Origin: CAWDVH01 sp963805705
Lineage (GTDB): Bacteria > Actinomycetota > Actinomycetes > Streptosporangiales > Streptosporangiaceae
NCBI GenBank assembly: GCA_963805705.1
Contig: CAWDVH010000005.1
Span: 1,178,001-1,242,000 of the forward strand
Direction: 5' to 3'
DNA: 64,000 nt
Position numbers and translations under genes: made by a program. Under the pieces are notes generated by a model, which saw nothing but the letters and a program-made list of their open reading frames with translations, was not told the origin of the DNA and did not search any database. How positions within the stretch are numbered: position 1 is the stretch's first letter; the number at the start of each line of letters is the position of its first letter. Shown in pieces: positions 52,590 to 60,724 of the stretch.

Positions 52590-54182
52590 GTGGATCACAC
52601 CGCGGACGCTGGCCAGGCCCAGCGGATCGACCCGCAATTTCGTGCGTACCCGCTGCGGCAGCTGGCTGACGCCGCGCTGCAGCGGGCCGCGGACCTCGGC
52701 GCCGAGTATGCGGACTTCCGCGCCGAGCAGATCAGGGGCCAGCAGATCGGGCTGTCCGACGGGAACCTGGAGACCTTCTTCGACACCGACGATTTCGGCC
52801 TGGCTGTCCGGGTCGTGGTCGACGGGACCTGGGGATTCGCCTCCGCCGTTGACCTGACGGAGCAGGCCGCGGTCCGCGCCGCGGCCGAGGCCGTGGACGT
52901 GGCCAGGGTGGCCGCGTCGATCAATACCGAGCGCATCGAGCTGGCCGAGGAGGCCGCGCACGGCGAGGTCGCGTGGGTCTCCGCCTACGAGGTGGATCCG
53001 TTCAGCGTCAGCGTCGCGGACAAGATCGCGCTGCTGTCCGGCTGGAGCTCGGGGCTGCTGGCGCATCCGCGCATCGACCATGTCGACGCATCGCTGCTGC
53101 AGGTTAAGGAGTGCAAGTTCTATTCCGATGGCGCCACGACCGCTATCCAGCAGCGGGTGCGGGTGCATCCGGAGCTCACTGCCGTGGCTGTCGAGGCGGG
53201 CGGGCGATTTGAGTCCCTGCGCACGCTCGCGCCTCCCGTCGGCCGCGGGTATGAGTACCTGACGGGCGAGTCCGCGGTCGGCGGGCGCGCTGGTGTGAGC
53301 GGTGCAGGTGGCGCGAATGGCGCAGGCGGCGCGAATGGCGCCTGGGACTTCGCGGCTGAGCTTGCGGAGATGCCCGAGCTGCTCGCGGCGAAGCTGGCCG
53401 CGCCGTCGGTCCAGGCCGGCCGCTATGACCTGGTGATCGACCCGTCCAACCTCTTCCTGACCATTCACGAGTCGATCGGCCACGCGACCGAGCTGGACCG
53501 CGCGCTTGGCTATGAGGCCGCGTACGCGGGCACGTCGTTCGCGACCCTCGACAAGCTGGGCAGCCTGCAGTACGGCTCGCCGCTGATGCACGTCACCGGC
53601 GACCGGACGGCCGAGCACGGCCTGGCCACTATCGGCTATGACGACGAGGGGGTGGCGGGCCAGTCCTTCGACCTGATCACCGGCGGGATCCTGACCGGGT
53701 ACCAGCTGGACCGCCGGATGGCCGCCCTGCAGGGTGCCGGCCGGTCCAACGGCTGTGCTTTCGCTGACTCACCAGGGCACATGCCGATCCAGCGGATGGC
53801 CAACGTCTCGCTGCAGCCAGCCAGCGCGGGGCCCTCCACCGCAGAGCTGATCGCCGGCGTCGAGCACGGCATCTACGTCGTCGGCGACAAGAGCTGGTCT
53901 ATCGACATGCAGCGGTACAACTTCCAGTTCACCGGCCAGCGGTTCTTCAGGATCTCCAGCGGCCGGCTGGACGGCCAGCTCGCAGATGTCGCCTACCAGG
54001 CGACGACCACCGACTTCTGGAACTCGATGGAGGCGGTCGGCGGCCCTCAGACCTACGTGCTCGGCGGCGCGTTCAACTGCGGCAAGGGCCAGCCCGCCCA
54101 GATCGCGCCGGTCAGCCACGGCTGCCCGGCCGTGGTCATGCGCGGCGTGCGGATCCTCAATACCCGGCAAGAGGCAACATGA
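52590..54182 (+). CDS. tldD: metalloprotease TldD
   Basis: 530 residues from GTG at 52590. Catalytic subunit of the TldD/TldE heterodimer, which trims unfolded peptides such as microcin precursors and antitoxin. Zinc motif HESIGH with His293, Glu294, His298, and a third ligand Cys in the GCPAVVMRG region of the C-terminus. Residues about 229-250 are an in-frame GAGGANGA repeat that enlarges a loop just before the metal-binding domain. The stop overlaps the tldE start by four bases (ATGA). Confidence 0.95.
   Translation: MDHTADAGQAQRIDPQFRAYPLRQLADAALQRAADLGAEYADFRAEQIRGQQIGLSDGNLETFFDTDDFGLAVRVVVDGTWGFASAVDLTEQAAVRAAAEAVDVARVAASINTERIELAEEAAHGEVAWVSAYEVDPFSVSVADKIALLSGWSSGLLAHPRIDHVDASLLQVKECKFYSDGATTAIQQRVRVHPELTAVAVEAGGRFESLRTLAPPVGRGYEYLTGESAVGGRAGVSGAGGANGAGGANGAWDFAAELAEMPELLAAKLAAPSVQAGRYDLVIDPSNLFLTIHESIGHATELDRALGYEAAYAGTSFATLDKLGSLQYGSPLMHVTGDRTAEHGLATIGYDDEGVAGQSFDLITGGILTGYQLDRRMAALQGAGRSNGCAFADSPGHMPIQRMANVSLQPASAGPSTAELIAGVEHGIYVVGDKSWSIDMQRYNFQFTGQRFFRISSGRLDGQLADVAYQATTTDFWNSMEAVGGPQTYVLGGAFNCGKGQPAQIAPVSHGCPAVVMRGVRILNTRQEAT
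53287..53341 (+). repeat. tldD: in-frame Gly/Ala/Asn repeat in tldD
   Basis: A 15-base unit (GGCGCGAATGGCGCA-like) is repeated, giving SGAGGANGAGGANGA between the N-terminal domain and the protease core. The copies are near identical. Confidence 0.8.
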
Positions 54183-55621
54183 CCTCCCATGCGCCGCAGG
54201 ACGCCGTCGAGCTGGCCTTGCAGGCCGCACGTGGCGACGAGTGCGTGGTGATCGCGGAAGAGACCTCCTGCGCCAACCTGCGCTGGGCCGGCAACACGCT
54301 CACCACCAACGGCATCTCGCGGTCGCGGCGGCTCACCGTCATCGCTATCAGCCGCCGGGACGGGTCAGCTGCCGCGGGAGTGGTGTCCAGGACAGGCGTT
54401 GGCGATGATCAGATCGGGGATCTGGTCGGGGAGGCCGAGCACGCCGCCGCTACGGGACCAGCCGCCGCGGATGCCCAGGAGCTGGTGCGACCCGCGGACA
54501 GCGCTCCCGGTCAGGACGGGTCTTCTGGCCAGGACGGGCCTTCCGGCCAGGACGGGCCTTCCGGCTGGGACGAGCCCGCCAGGGGCACCGAGATCGGCGT
54601 TTTCGGCGCGTTCGCCGGAGCACTCGGCAGTGCCTTCGGGGCTGCCTCAGCCGGCGGTCGCAGGCTGTACGGGTACGCCCAGCACTCCCTCACCTCCACG
54701 TTCCTGGGCGCATCCAGCGGGCTGCGGCTGCGGCATGACCAGCCCGGCCAGTTCGAGCTCAACGCCAAGTCGGCGGACCTGGCCCGGTCCGCCTGGGCCG
54801 GCGCCACCACCCGCGACTTCACCGACATCGACGTGGCGGCCGTCGAGGCGCAGCTGGCCCGGCGGCTGGACTGGGCCGCGCGGCGGGTCGAGCTCCCGGC
54901 CGGCCGTTATGAAACGATCCTGCCTCCCACTGCGGTGGGCGATCTGCTGGTCGGCCTGTACTGGTCGGCCGGGGCGAAGGACGCGCTGGACGGGCGCACC
55001 GCGTTCAGCAAGCCGGGCGGCGGGACCAGGGTGGGCGAGCGGCTGGCCAGCCTGCCGCTGACCCTGCGCAGCGATCCGGGCGCGGCGGGCCTGGAATGCG
55101 CGCCCTTCGTGATCACGCATGCCTCCAGCCGCGAGTCGTCGGTCTTCGACAATGGCCTGGGCCTGCGCCCGACCGAATGGATCCGTCGTGGCGAGCTGGC
55201 GGCGCTGATCCAGACCAGGCACTCGGCGCAGCTGTCGGGCCTGGCGGTGACGCCGGTGATCGGCAACCTGATCCTGGACGCGCCCGGCGGCACCGGGTCG
55301 GTCGAGGACATGATCGCCGGTACCAGGCGCGGGCTGCTGCTGACCTCCCTGTGGTATATCCGCGAGGTGGACCCCCAGACCATGCTGACCACCGGCCTGA
55401 CCAGGGACGGGGTCTACCTGGTCGAGAACGGCGAGGTCGTCGGCGCGGTGAACAATTTCAGGTTCAACGAGAGCCCGCTGGCCATGCTGGGCCGCAGTGC
55501 CCAGGCCGGCGCCACCGTGCCGACGCTGCCGCGCGAGTTCGGTGACTACTTCACCCGCGCGGCCATGCCGCCACTGCGGGTCGAAGGCTTCAACATGTCC
55601 TCGGTCAGCCAGGCCAGCTAA
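54179..55621 (+). CDS. tldE: TldE/PmbA family metallopeptidase partner
   Basis: 480 residues, translationally coupled to tldD (ATGA). TldE lacks the HExxxH motif and shapes the chamber of the heterodimer. Family blocks include DECVVIAEETSCANLRWAGNTLTTNG, RYETILPPTAVGDLLVGLYWSAGAKDALDGRTAF, SREsSVFDNGLGLRPTEWIRRGEL and TRRGLLLTSLWYIREVDPQTMLTTGLTRDGVYLVENGEV. A three-fold 18-base repeat (54509-54562) encodes GQDGPS units in a loop at about residues 111-131. It ends IKVEGFNMSSVSQAS-like. Confidence 0.94.
   Translation: MTSHAPQDAVELALQAARGDECVVIAEETSCANLRWAGNTLTTNGISRSRRLTVIAISRRDGSAAAGVVSRTGVGDDQIGDLVGEAEHAAATGPAAADAQELVRPADSAPGQDGSSGQDGPSGQDGPSGWDEPARGTEIGVFGAFAGALGSAFGAASAGGRRLYGYAQHSLTSTFLGASSGLRLRHDQPGQFELNAKSADLARSAWAGATTRDFTDIDVAAVEAQLARRLDWAARRVELPAGRYETILPPTAVGDLLVGLYWSAGAKDALDGRTAFSKPGGGTRVGERLASLPLTLRSDPGAAGLECAPFVITHASSRESSVFDNGLGLRPTEWIRRGELAALIQTRHSAQLSGLAVTPVIGNLILDAPGGTGSVEDMIAGTRRGLLLTSLWYIREVDPQTMLTTGLTRDGVYLVENGEVVGAVNNFRFNESPLAMLGRSAQAGATVPTLPREFGDYFTRAAMPPLRVEGFNMSSVSQAS
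54509..54562 (+). repeat. tldE: three 18-bp in-frame repeats in tldE
   Basis: Units at 54509-54526, 54527-54544 and 54545-54562 (GGCCAGGACGGGCCTTCC type; copies two and three identical) encode GQDGSS, GQDGPS, GQDGPS, with a degenerate fourth. Confidence 0.9.
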
Positions 55622-55647
55622 GGCCGCCACTTCCGGTCAGCTCGCGG

Positions 55648-55860
55648 CTAGGCGTCTTCCAGCCGGAAGCCGACCTTGAGCCCGACCTGGAAATGCGCGA
55701 CCTCGCCATCGGTGATCTGGCCCCGGATCTGGGTCACCTCGAACCAGTCCAGATGCCGCAGGGTCTGGCCCGCGCGCTGCAGCGCCCCCCGGATCGCAGG
55801 CTCGATCCCGTCCGGTGACGTGCCGACGATTTCGGTGACGCGATAAGTGCGTTCGCTCAT
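55648..55860 (-). CDS. dodecin family flavin-binding protein
   Basis: 70 residues, normal for dodecin, which forms a hollow dodecamer storing flavin (or coenzyme A in some actinobacteria). The sequence MSERTYRVTEIVGTSPDGIEPAIRGALQRAGQTLRHLDWFEVTQIRGQI shows the single helix and the LDWFEV(T)xxRG motif with the flavin-stacking Trp, followed by VAHFQVGLKVGFRLE. GGAGGGAAC precedes the ATG at 55860. It starts 20 bases from the divergent alpha-hydroxy-acid oxidase (an FMN enzyme), so a shared promoter and flavin-related link is plausible. Confidence 0.95.
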   Translation of the reverse strand: MSERTYRVTEIVGTSPDGIEPAIRGALQRAGQTLRHLDWFEVTQIRGQITDGEVAHFQVGLKVGFRLEDA

Positions 55861-55880
55861 GTTCCCTCCAGAATGACGCT

Positions 55881-57026
55881 ATGACCCCTGACGCCGCACG
55901 GCTGCAACGTCATGCCGCAGGACTGCTGCCCGCTCAGGTCTACGACTACTATGCGGGAGGGTCGGGACGCGAGCGGACGCTGCGGGCAAACGAGAAAGCC
56001 TGGCGGCGGGCGTGGCTGGCGCCGCGGGTGCTGCGGGACGTGTCGGCGGTGGACACCGGCACGGCGCTGCTCGGAACCGCGGTCAGCACGCCAGTCTGCG
56101 TGGCGCCGACCGCGTTTCACCGGCTGGCGCACCCGGACGGCGAGGTGGCGACCGCGAGGGGCGCGGCCAGGGCCGGCGCGCTGTATGTCCTGTCGATCCG
56201 CAGTACCCGCAGGATCGAGGATGTCGCCGAGGCGCTGGCGGCCGAGGGCGGCGCCTGGTGGTTCCAGGTGTACATCATGCGCGACCGTCAGCTGACGGCC
56301 CGGCTGGTTCGGCGCGCCGCGGCGGCGGGCGCGACCGCGCTCGTGCTGACGGCGGACACGCCCGTGGTGGGCCGCAAGCGACGCGACAGCGCCGATGGCG
56401 TGGTCTCCGGTGCGGATATGAGGGTCAACCTGGGCCCGCTGGACGACCTGGACGCGACGGATCAGGCGGCGAACGTGACGTTCGCCGACATCGGCTGGCT
56501 CGGCGAGATCAGCGGGGGGCTTCCGGTGGTGGTCAAGGGCGTGCTGCGCGGTGATGACGCCTGCGCCTGCCGCGCGCACGGCGCCGCCGCGGTGCTCGTC
56601 TCCAACCACGGCGGCAGGCAGCTCGACGGCGCGCTGCCGTCAGCGCTCGCGCTGCCGGGCGTGGCCGCGGCGCTGGCGGAAGCCAGCGCGCCCGCCGGGC
56701 CCGCTGCCGCCGCCGGCCCGCCCGCAGGAGGGGAGGTCTACGCGGACGGCGGGATACGCACGGGCGAGGACGTGCTGTCGGCGCTTGCCCTGGGCGCCGG
56801 GGCCGTATTTCTCGGCCGGCCGGTGCTGTGGGCCCTCGCCTGCGCGGGCGCCGATGGCGTGCAGTCGCTGCTGGCCGGCCTCACCAGCGACCTGGCCCAC
56901 GCGATGGCGCTGGCGGGCGCGGCGTCGGTCCCGCAGGTCGCGGGCCTCGCGGCGGCCGGCCGGATCGTGCCCGCGCGGGTGCCGGGGATGACGCCGCACG
57001 GGCACGGGCATACGTTGGCAGAGTGA
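55881..57026 (+). CDS. FMN-dependent alpha-hydroxy-acid oxidase/dehydrogenase
   Basis: 381 residues. TIM-barrel enzyme of the glycolate oxidase/lactate dehydrogenase family. Start QVYDYYAGGSGRERTLRANEKAWRRAWLAPRVL, FMN site VAPTAFHRLAHPDGE, substrate Tyr/Arg region WWFQVYIMRD, LTADTPVVGRKRRD, FMN-Lys in VVVKGVL, catalytic His in SNHGGRQLDG and phosphate site YADGGIRTGEDVLSALALGAGAVFLGRP are all present. The substrate (lactate, mandelate, glycolate or a longer hydroxy acid) is not clear. A Pro/Ala insert lies before YADGG. The stop overlaps the DUF3099 gene start. Confidence 0.93.
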   Translation: MTPDAARLQRHAAGLLPAQVYDYYAGGSGRERTLRANEKAWRRAWLAPRVLRDVSAVDTGTALLGTAVSTPVCVAPTAFHRLAHPDGEVATARGAARAGALYVLSIRSTRRIEDVAEALAAEGGAWWFQVYIMRDRQLTARLVRRAAAAGATALVLTADTPVVGRKRRDSADGVVSGADMRVNLGPLDDLDATDQAANVTFADIGWLGEISGGLPVVVKGVLRGDDACACRAHGAAAVLVSNHGGRQLDGALPSALALPGVAAALAEASAPAGPAAAAGPPAGGEVYADGGIRTGEDVLSALALGAGAVFLGRPVLWALACAGADGVQSLLAGLTSDLAHAMALAGAASVPQVAGLAAAGRIVPARVPGMTPHGHGHTLAE

Positions 57027-57430
57027 GAACCGTGCGCCGGCCCCGCCGCGACCGGGCCCAGGTGGTCACCGAGGCCCGGCGGTCACTCTCGGACGACATC
57101 GCCTTCCGGCAGCGCCGGTACCTGATAATGATGGGCGTCCGCGTCGGCTGCTTCGTGCTGGCATTCGTGCTCTTCGTAAACCATGCCGGATGGCTGACCG
57201 CGATACCCGCGGTGGGAGCGATCATCATTCCGTACTTCGCCGTGATCTTCGCAAACGGGGGCCGCGAGCCGAACGGCGGCCGGGGATTCCAGGCCTATGA
57301 GCCGAACCTGCCCGAGCGCTTTAGCCCACCGGCTCCGGGGCCCGGGCCAGTGCCGGACGGCCAGGTTCGTGATACCGGCACCGCGGGCAACAGCGGCGCA
57401 CCGGGCGGGAACGGCCCATCAGGAGTATGA
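57023..57430 (+). CDS. DUF3099 family membrane protein
   Basis: 135 residues from GTG at 57023, which overlaps the preceding stop (GTGA). It begins with a basic stretch (RRPRRDRAQVVTEARRSLSDDIAFRQRRYLIMMGVR), has two hydrophobic helices (VGCFVLAFVLFV and LTAIPAVGAIIIPYFAVIFAN) and a Pro/Gly-rich tail. This is the typical DUF3099 plan, an actinobacterial family of unknown role. Translational overlap with the oxidase gene suggests co-expression. Confidence 0.85.
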   Translation: MRTVRRPRRDRAQVVTEARRSLSDDIAFRQRRYLIMMGVRVGCFVLAFVLFVNHAGWLTAIPAVGAIIIPYFAVIFANGGREPNGGRGFQAYEPNLPERFSPPAPGPGPVPDGQVRDTGTAGNSGAPGGNGPSGV

Positions 57431-57502
57431 AAATCGGCTGTAAAACGGCTGACCGCAGCGGATGGGCGGCCCTGGGTGCCGAGATCCTCTGGTAATCAGG
57501 AC

Positions 57503-57534
57503 TTGATGCACAAGAGTGAGGTTCGGTGTAACAT
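57503..57534 (+). promoter_or_regulatory. candidate promoter of the 6C-like RNA
   Basis: TAACAT at 57529-57534 is a good -10 box; TTGATG at 57503-57508 could be the -35 although the 20-base spacing is long. The predicted start near 57541 coincides with the first base pair of the first hairpin. Confidence 0.45.
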
Positions 57535-57540
57535 GCTTAG

Positions 57541-57658
57541 CGGTGCTCTGGTCCCCCGCCGGGGCACCGTTGCCGGCGTTCCGGGCCCCCGTCGGAGCGC
57601 CGATGATTGCGACGCCGGGTGGTTTGCCCCCGTAGCCACCCGGCGTCGCTCATCTTTT
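57541..57658 (+). ncRNA. structured small RNA with three C-loop hairpins, resembling 6C RNA
   Basis: Three consecutive hairpins each present five cytosines in the loop. Hairpin 1: 57541-57569, 11 bp, loop TCCCCCG. Hairpin 2: 57574-57602, 10 bp with one wobble, loop GGCCCCCGT. Hairpin 3: 57609-57649, perfect 14 bp, loop TTTGCCCCCGTAG, followed by TCATCTTTT, i.e. a terminator. The actinobacterial 6C RNA (B11 in mycobacteria) is defined by C-run loops of this sort and regulates by pairing with G-rich mRNA sites. Differences: 6C has two hairpins with six or more cytosines; here there are three with five each, so it is a variant or a related RNA. Orientation follows the terminator T-tail. Confidence 0.7.
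57609..57658 (+). terminator. intrinsic terminator of the 6C-like RNA
   Basis: Perfect 14-bp stem GCGACGCCGGGTGG with its complement around a 13-base loop, followed by a short T-rich tail TCATCTTTT. Its loop also carries the C-run, so it is both terminator and third C-loop. Confidence 0.8.
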
Positions 57659-58913
57659 CCTAGGTTACGCTCAGTTACTTGTCGCCGTGCCACTCGGTCG
57701 GCGGAAACTCGGTGATTGCCGTGGCCGCCATCGGCAGGCCCCCGTGATTGCCGCGATGCCGAGTGAATGCCATTGCGGTGCCAGCCGGCCAGCCCATGTG
57801 ACGCCAGGGGCGAGTCGCTGCTCGAACAACGCCGGGGTGCTCAAGTGGCTGGACACCACAGGGCGCGCCGGGGCCGGTCATGACGGGGCGGAGGCGGCGG
57901 CCGAGTCGGCCCGCTCAGGCCGCGGCAGGCCGCTCAGCAGGTACAGCGGTCCTCGGAGAGGATGATCAGCGGCATCACACCAGCATCTGGGCAGGCAACA
58001 TGAAGGCACGGAACTGCGTGATCCGTGCCGCATCATCACGCCTAGCCGGTCCGGGTGAACGAGAGCAGCAGCAGTTCGCCGATCAGGGTGATGACAGCAG
58101 AGGTTATGCGGAACGTAAGCAAACCCGGCGGGGGCCGGCAATACCGGGCCCTGACCGTAACGATCGCCGTATCGCCTAGGCCCTGGCCAATCATGACGGC
58201 TGCGCGCCGACGCATGCTACCAGCATCTAGGGGGAATCCGAATTCCCGATCCGTGGCGATCGAGATCGCTGGGCAAATGACCGTTAACGGAACCGGAATC
58301 GGCCAGCATGCCTGACTAGATGAAGGGTTTCGAAGCTTATCCGTCGCCATTGCGGCGAGGACATGCCAGTGCCGGGCGCGAACGGGGAACAGGATGCGCC
58401 GCGGGAGCGCGATGATGGCCCCGCAGCCGGCCGGAGCTGATCAGCTCGCGGCATCCGGCGATGACGGCGGCGTGCAGAGCGTGCCGCGGCCACGACCGGG
58501 TACCGTGACCCTGATCTGGGCGGCGAGCATTTCGGTAACCAGCGCGGCGGACACCTCAGCCGGCATCGCCGCACCGCCTTCCTGGCCAGTACGCCATCTG
58601 GTCCAAGGCACCGGGCACCGGCAGCGTCGCGGAACGCAACTGCCGGTAAAGGACGCGAAGACGCCGTTCACAATGGGCGGAAGCGCTGACTGACTGTACA
58701 GGACCGAAGTCCGGCGAATAGGCGCGGCCCGGGCGGCCCGGGCGTATCGGCCGCCGCGAACGGCCACGATCGCTGATCGCGATCCGATCCCAGTTCCGGC
58801 CTCGTCCGCGGGCGTGCGCCGACGATCTCGCGGCAGTGGTCATCAGGAAGATCGTTATGTCCTCGCGGAGCTTAGGCCGGCTTAGATATTCCGACTCAGG
58901 GACCGGGTCGGCT
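57659..58913. other. 1.25-kb region without a convincing gene
   Basis: Only short overlapping frames occur on both strands, none with family similarity, a good ribosome-binding site and actinobacterial codon bias together. A minus frame ending at 57675 (MAATAITEFPPTEWHGDK at its end) and one at 58042-58350 with a hydrophobic C-terminus are the best candidates but remain unsupported. Local GC is lower and less periodic around 57960-58330 than in the flanking genes, consistent with decayed or foreign DNA. Confidence 0.5.
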
Positions 58914-58930
58914 GGCCCGGATTCCGGGCC
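58914..58930 (-). terminator. short hairpin at the stop codon of the padR gene
   Basis: GGCCCGG and CCGGGCC (7 bp, 3-base loop) directly follow the padR stop codon on the minus strand. No T-run follows; weak terminator or 3'-end stabiliser. Confidence 0.4.
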
Positions 58931-59649
58931 TAGCCGCGGTCGTCATCGCTGCCGGGCTGTCCCGCTGTGCTGCCGGCTGCGCTGCCGGTCTCGTCGTCAT
59001 CTGCGGCCAGGATCCGGTACAGGGACTTGCGTGCGTCGGTGAGGACCCTTCGCGCCTGCTTCACCTGGGCGTCGGTGCCCGCGCTCAGGACCTGATAGCC
59101 AGCCATCCCCACCTGCTTCAGCAGGTTGCGCATCTCGATGGCCGCGCCGCCCGCGCTGCCGGCCACCACGTCCCAGGGGGCACGGAGCTCGTCCGGGTGC
59201 GCCGCGACATAGGCGCTGCCCTCGTCGGTCAGCACGTACGCCCGGCGGCCGCTCTCGCCGGCCTCGGCCCTGATCAGGTTCTCGTCCTCTAGCTGCTGCA
59301 GGGCCGGGTAGACAGAGCCGGGGCTCGGCCGCCAGACGCCGTCACTCCGCTCGCCGATCTCCTGAATGATCTGATAGCCGTTTCTCGGCTCCTCGGCCAG
59401 CAGGGCCAGGGCCGCGGCACGGACGTCACCTCGCCGGGCCCGCGGGCCCCGCATCCTGGGCTCGCCGAGCCACGGCCCGAAGTCATGGGGTCCTGGCGGG
59501 CCACCGGGGAATCCTGGCCGGCCGGGAAAACCGCCGCCGCGGACATGGCCGCGCCGCCCGCCGCCCCTGGGCCGCCAGCCCTCGCCCTCATTCCTGTGCC
59601 GCCAGGCGTCCGCCTCGCCGTCCCGCGGCCAGATGTCTTCTGCTCGCAT
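58930..59649 (-). CDS. PadR family transcriptional regulator
   Basis: 239 residues. After a long disordered Gly/Pro/Arg-rich N-terminus (residues 1-70), the PadR winged helix starts GDVRAAALALLAEEPRNGYQIIQEIGERSDGVWRPSPGSVYPALQQLEDENLIRAE, with the wing GRRAYVLTDEG, and a C-terminal helical dimerisation arm (EMRNLLKQVGMAGYQVLSAGTDAQVKQARRVL). PadR proteins are repressors of stress or transport genes. A perfect 20-bp palindrome 78 bases upstream is the likely autoregulatory operator. Confidence 0.93.
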   Translation of the reverse strand: MRAEDIWPRDGEADAWRHRNEGEGWRPRGGGRRGHVRGGGFPGRPGFPGGPPGPHDFGPWLGEPRMRGPRARRGDVRAAALALLAEEPRNGYQIIQEIGERSDGVWRPSPGSVYPALQQLEDENLIRAEAGESGRRAYVLTDEGSAYVAAHPDELRAPWDVVAGSAGGAAIEMRNLLKQVGMAGYQVLSAGTDAQVKQARRVLTDARKSLYRILAADDDETGSAAGSTAGQPGSDDDRG

Positions 59650-59726
59650 GCGTCTCTCCGTAGCTGTGTATCTGTCGATCCGAGCATCAGGGTAGATCCC
59701 GGACCGTCATCGAGTTCTTCCGATAC

Positions 59727-59746
59727 GTCAACGATATATCGTTGAC
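59727..59746. promoter_or_regulatory. perfect 20-bp palindrome, candidate PadR operator
   Basis: GTCAACGATATATCGTTGAC reads the same on both strands. It is 78-97 bases upstream of the padR start, inside its promoter region, and has the AT-rich GATATATC centre seen in PadR-type operators. Autorepression is the simplest reading. Confidence 0.75.
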
Positions 59747-59786
59747 ATGCTAGTGGCAAGCGTCATCCAGAGCGGGCGGGACAAGC

Positions 59787-60026
59787 TCAGGGTTCGGCGC
59801 TGCCCCAGCGCTCCGCGAGCCGGTGCAGACGCTGCGCCGAGGCCTCCAGCGGCTGGCCTTGCCCGACGGCCAGGCCCAGCAAGAATGCCGTCAGCGGCGC
59901 GGCGGGCCGCTCCACCTGGTGCGCTACGTCACGGGCCAGGTCAAGCACCGTCCTGGCGTCAGCGGCGGCCGGATCTATCCCGAGCTCAGCGCAGACGGCC
60001 TCGGTCCAGCTCTGCAGCATGTTCAT
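59787..60026 (-). CDS. DUF6457 domain protein
   Basis: 79 residues, all helical: MNMLQSWTEAVCAELGIDPAAADARTVLDLARDVAHQVERPAAPLTAFLLGLAVGQG matches the DUF6457 domain, which in other actinobacteria occurs alone or fused to the C-terminus of MobA. Here it is a separate gene 14 bases downstream of mobA, so a partner role in molybdenum-cofactor assembly is likely by context. Function at the biochemical level is unknown. Confidence 0.85.
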   Translation of the reverse strand: MNMLQSWTEAVCAELGIDPAAADARTVLDLARDVAHQVERPAAPLTAFLLGLAVGQGQPLEASAQRLHRLAERWGSAEP

Positions 60027-60040
60027 CAGCGCGCCCTTCG

Positions 60041-60712
60041 TCAGTGCGGACCTTCACCCGCCGTGTCTGCGCCCGGCCATCCGCGGGCGTGCTCGAGATC
60101 CCCCGCGGTGTCGCAGTCGAGCCAGGGCGGCGGCTGGCCGGCCGCCACGACGATGCTGACCAGGACAGGCTGCAGCGGCAGCAGCAGGCCGCGCAGCGAG
60201 CTGCCGCCATAGGCCGACGTGGCGGACTGCAGCGCAGCAGCCTGCCAGCAGCCGGCCAGCCATTGCGGATGGCCCGTATCGTCCACCAGGACAGCGCCGC
60301 CGGGCGGCGGCGGCCCCCCGCTCGTCTCGGCCGGGCGGCCCGCGGTCAGCAGGGCGCGCAGATGCCGGGCCCGGAGAAACGGCATGTCCGCGGCGAGCAC
60401 CGCCACCCAGGGTGACTGCGTGCTGGACAGGCCGCGGCGCACCGCGGGGACGGGGCCCGCCACGGGCGGGTCCTCACGGACCACGGCCAGTCCGCCGGGC
60501 GGCCAGGGACTGATCGTCAGCAGCTCGGGCCGGGGCGGTCCCACCACGACGACGCGATGTGCGCCGGCGCCGATTGCGGCGCGGACCACCGAGCTGACGA
60601 TCGTCGAGGCACCTACGACAAGTCCTGGCTTGTCCGTGCCGCCGAGCCGGGAACCCCGGCCGCCGGCCAGGACGATCGCATCGAAGACCGGCAAGGGCCA
60701 CGAGCGGGCCAT
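60041..60712 (-). CDS. mobA: molybdenum cofactor guanylyltransferase MobA
   Basis: 223 residues. Nucleotidyltransferase that adds GMP to molybdopterin to form the bis-MGD cofactor. The GTP-binding start FDAIVLAGGRGSRLGGTDKPGLVV (LAGGxGxRxGxxDK) is intact, followed by VVVVGPPRPE, the magnesium site VAVLAADMPFL (AxDMPF) and LVDDTGHPQWLAGCW. It starts 12 bases after moaA. Bis-MGD points to a DMSO-reductase-family enzyme such as formate dehydrogenase. Confidence 0.94.
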   Translation of the reverse strand: MARSWPLPVFDAIVLAGGRGSRLGGTDKPGLVVGASTIVSSVVRAAIGAGAHRVVVVGPPRPELLTISPWPPGGLAVVREDPPVAGPVPAVRRGLSSTQSPWVAVLAADMPFLRARHLRALLTAGRPAETSGGPPPPGGAVLVDDTGHPQWLAGCWQAAALQSATSAYGGSSLRGLLLPLQPVLVSIVVAAGQPPPWLDCDTAGDLEHARGWPGADTAGEGPH

Positions 60713-60724
60713 GGCAGCGGCAGC

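Noticed and set aside
57938..57975. Short minus-strand peptide MPLIILSEDRCTC as a leader or cysteine attenuator
   Set aside because: No downstream cysteine-related gene or attenuator hairpin follows, and such short frames occur by chance here.
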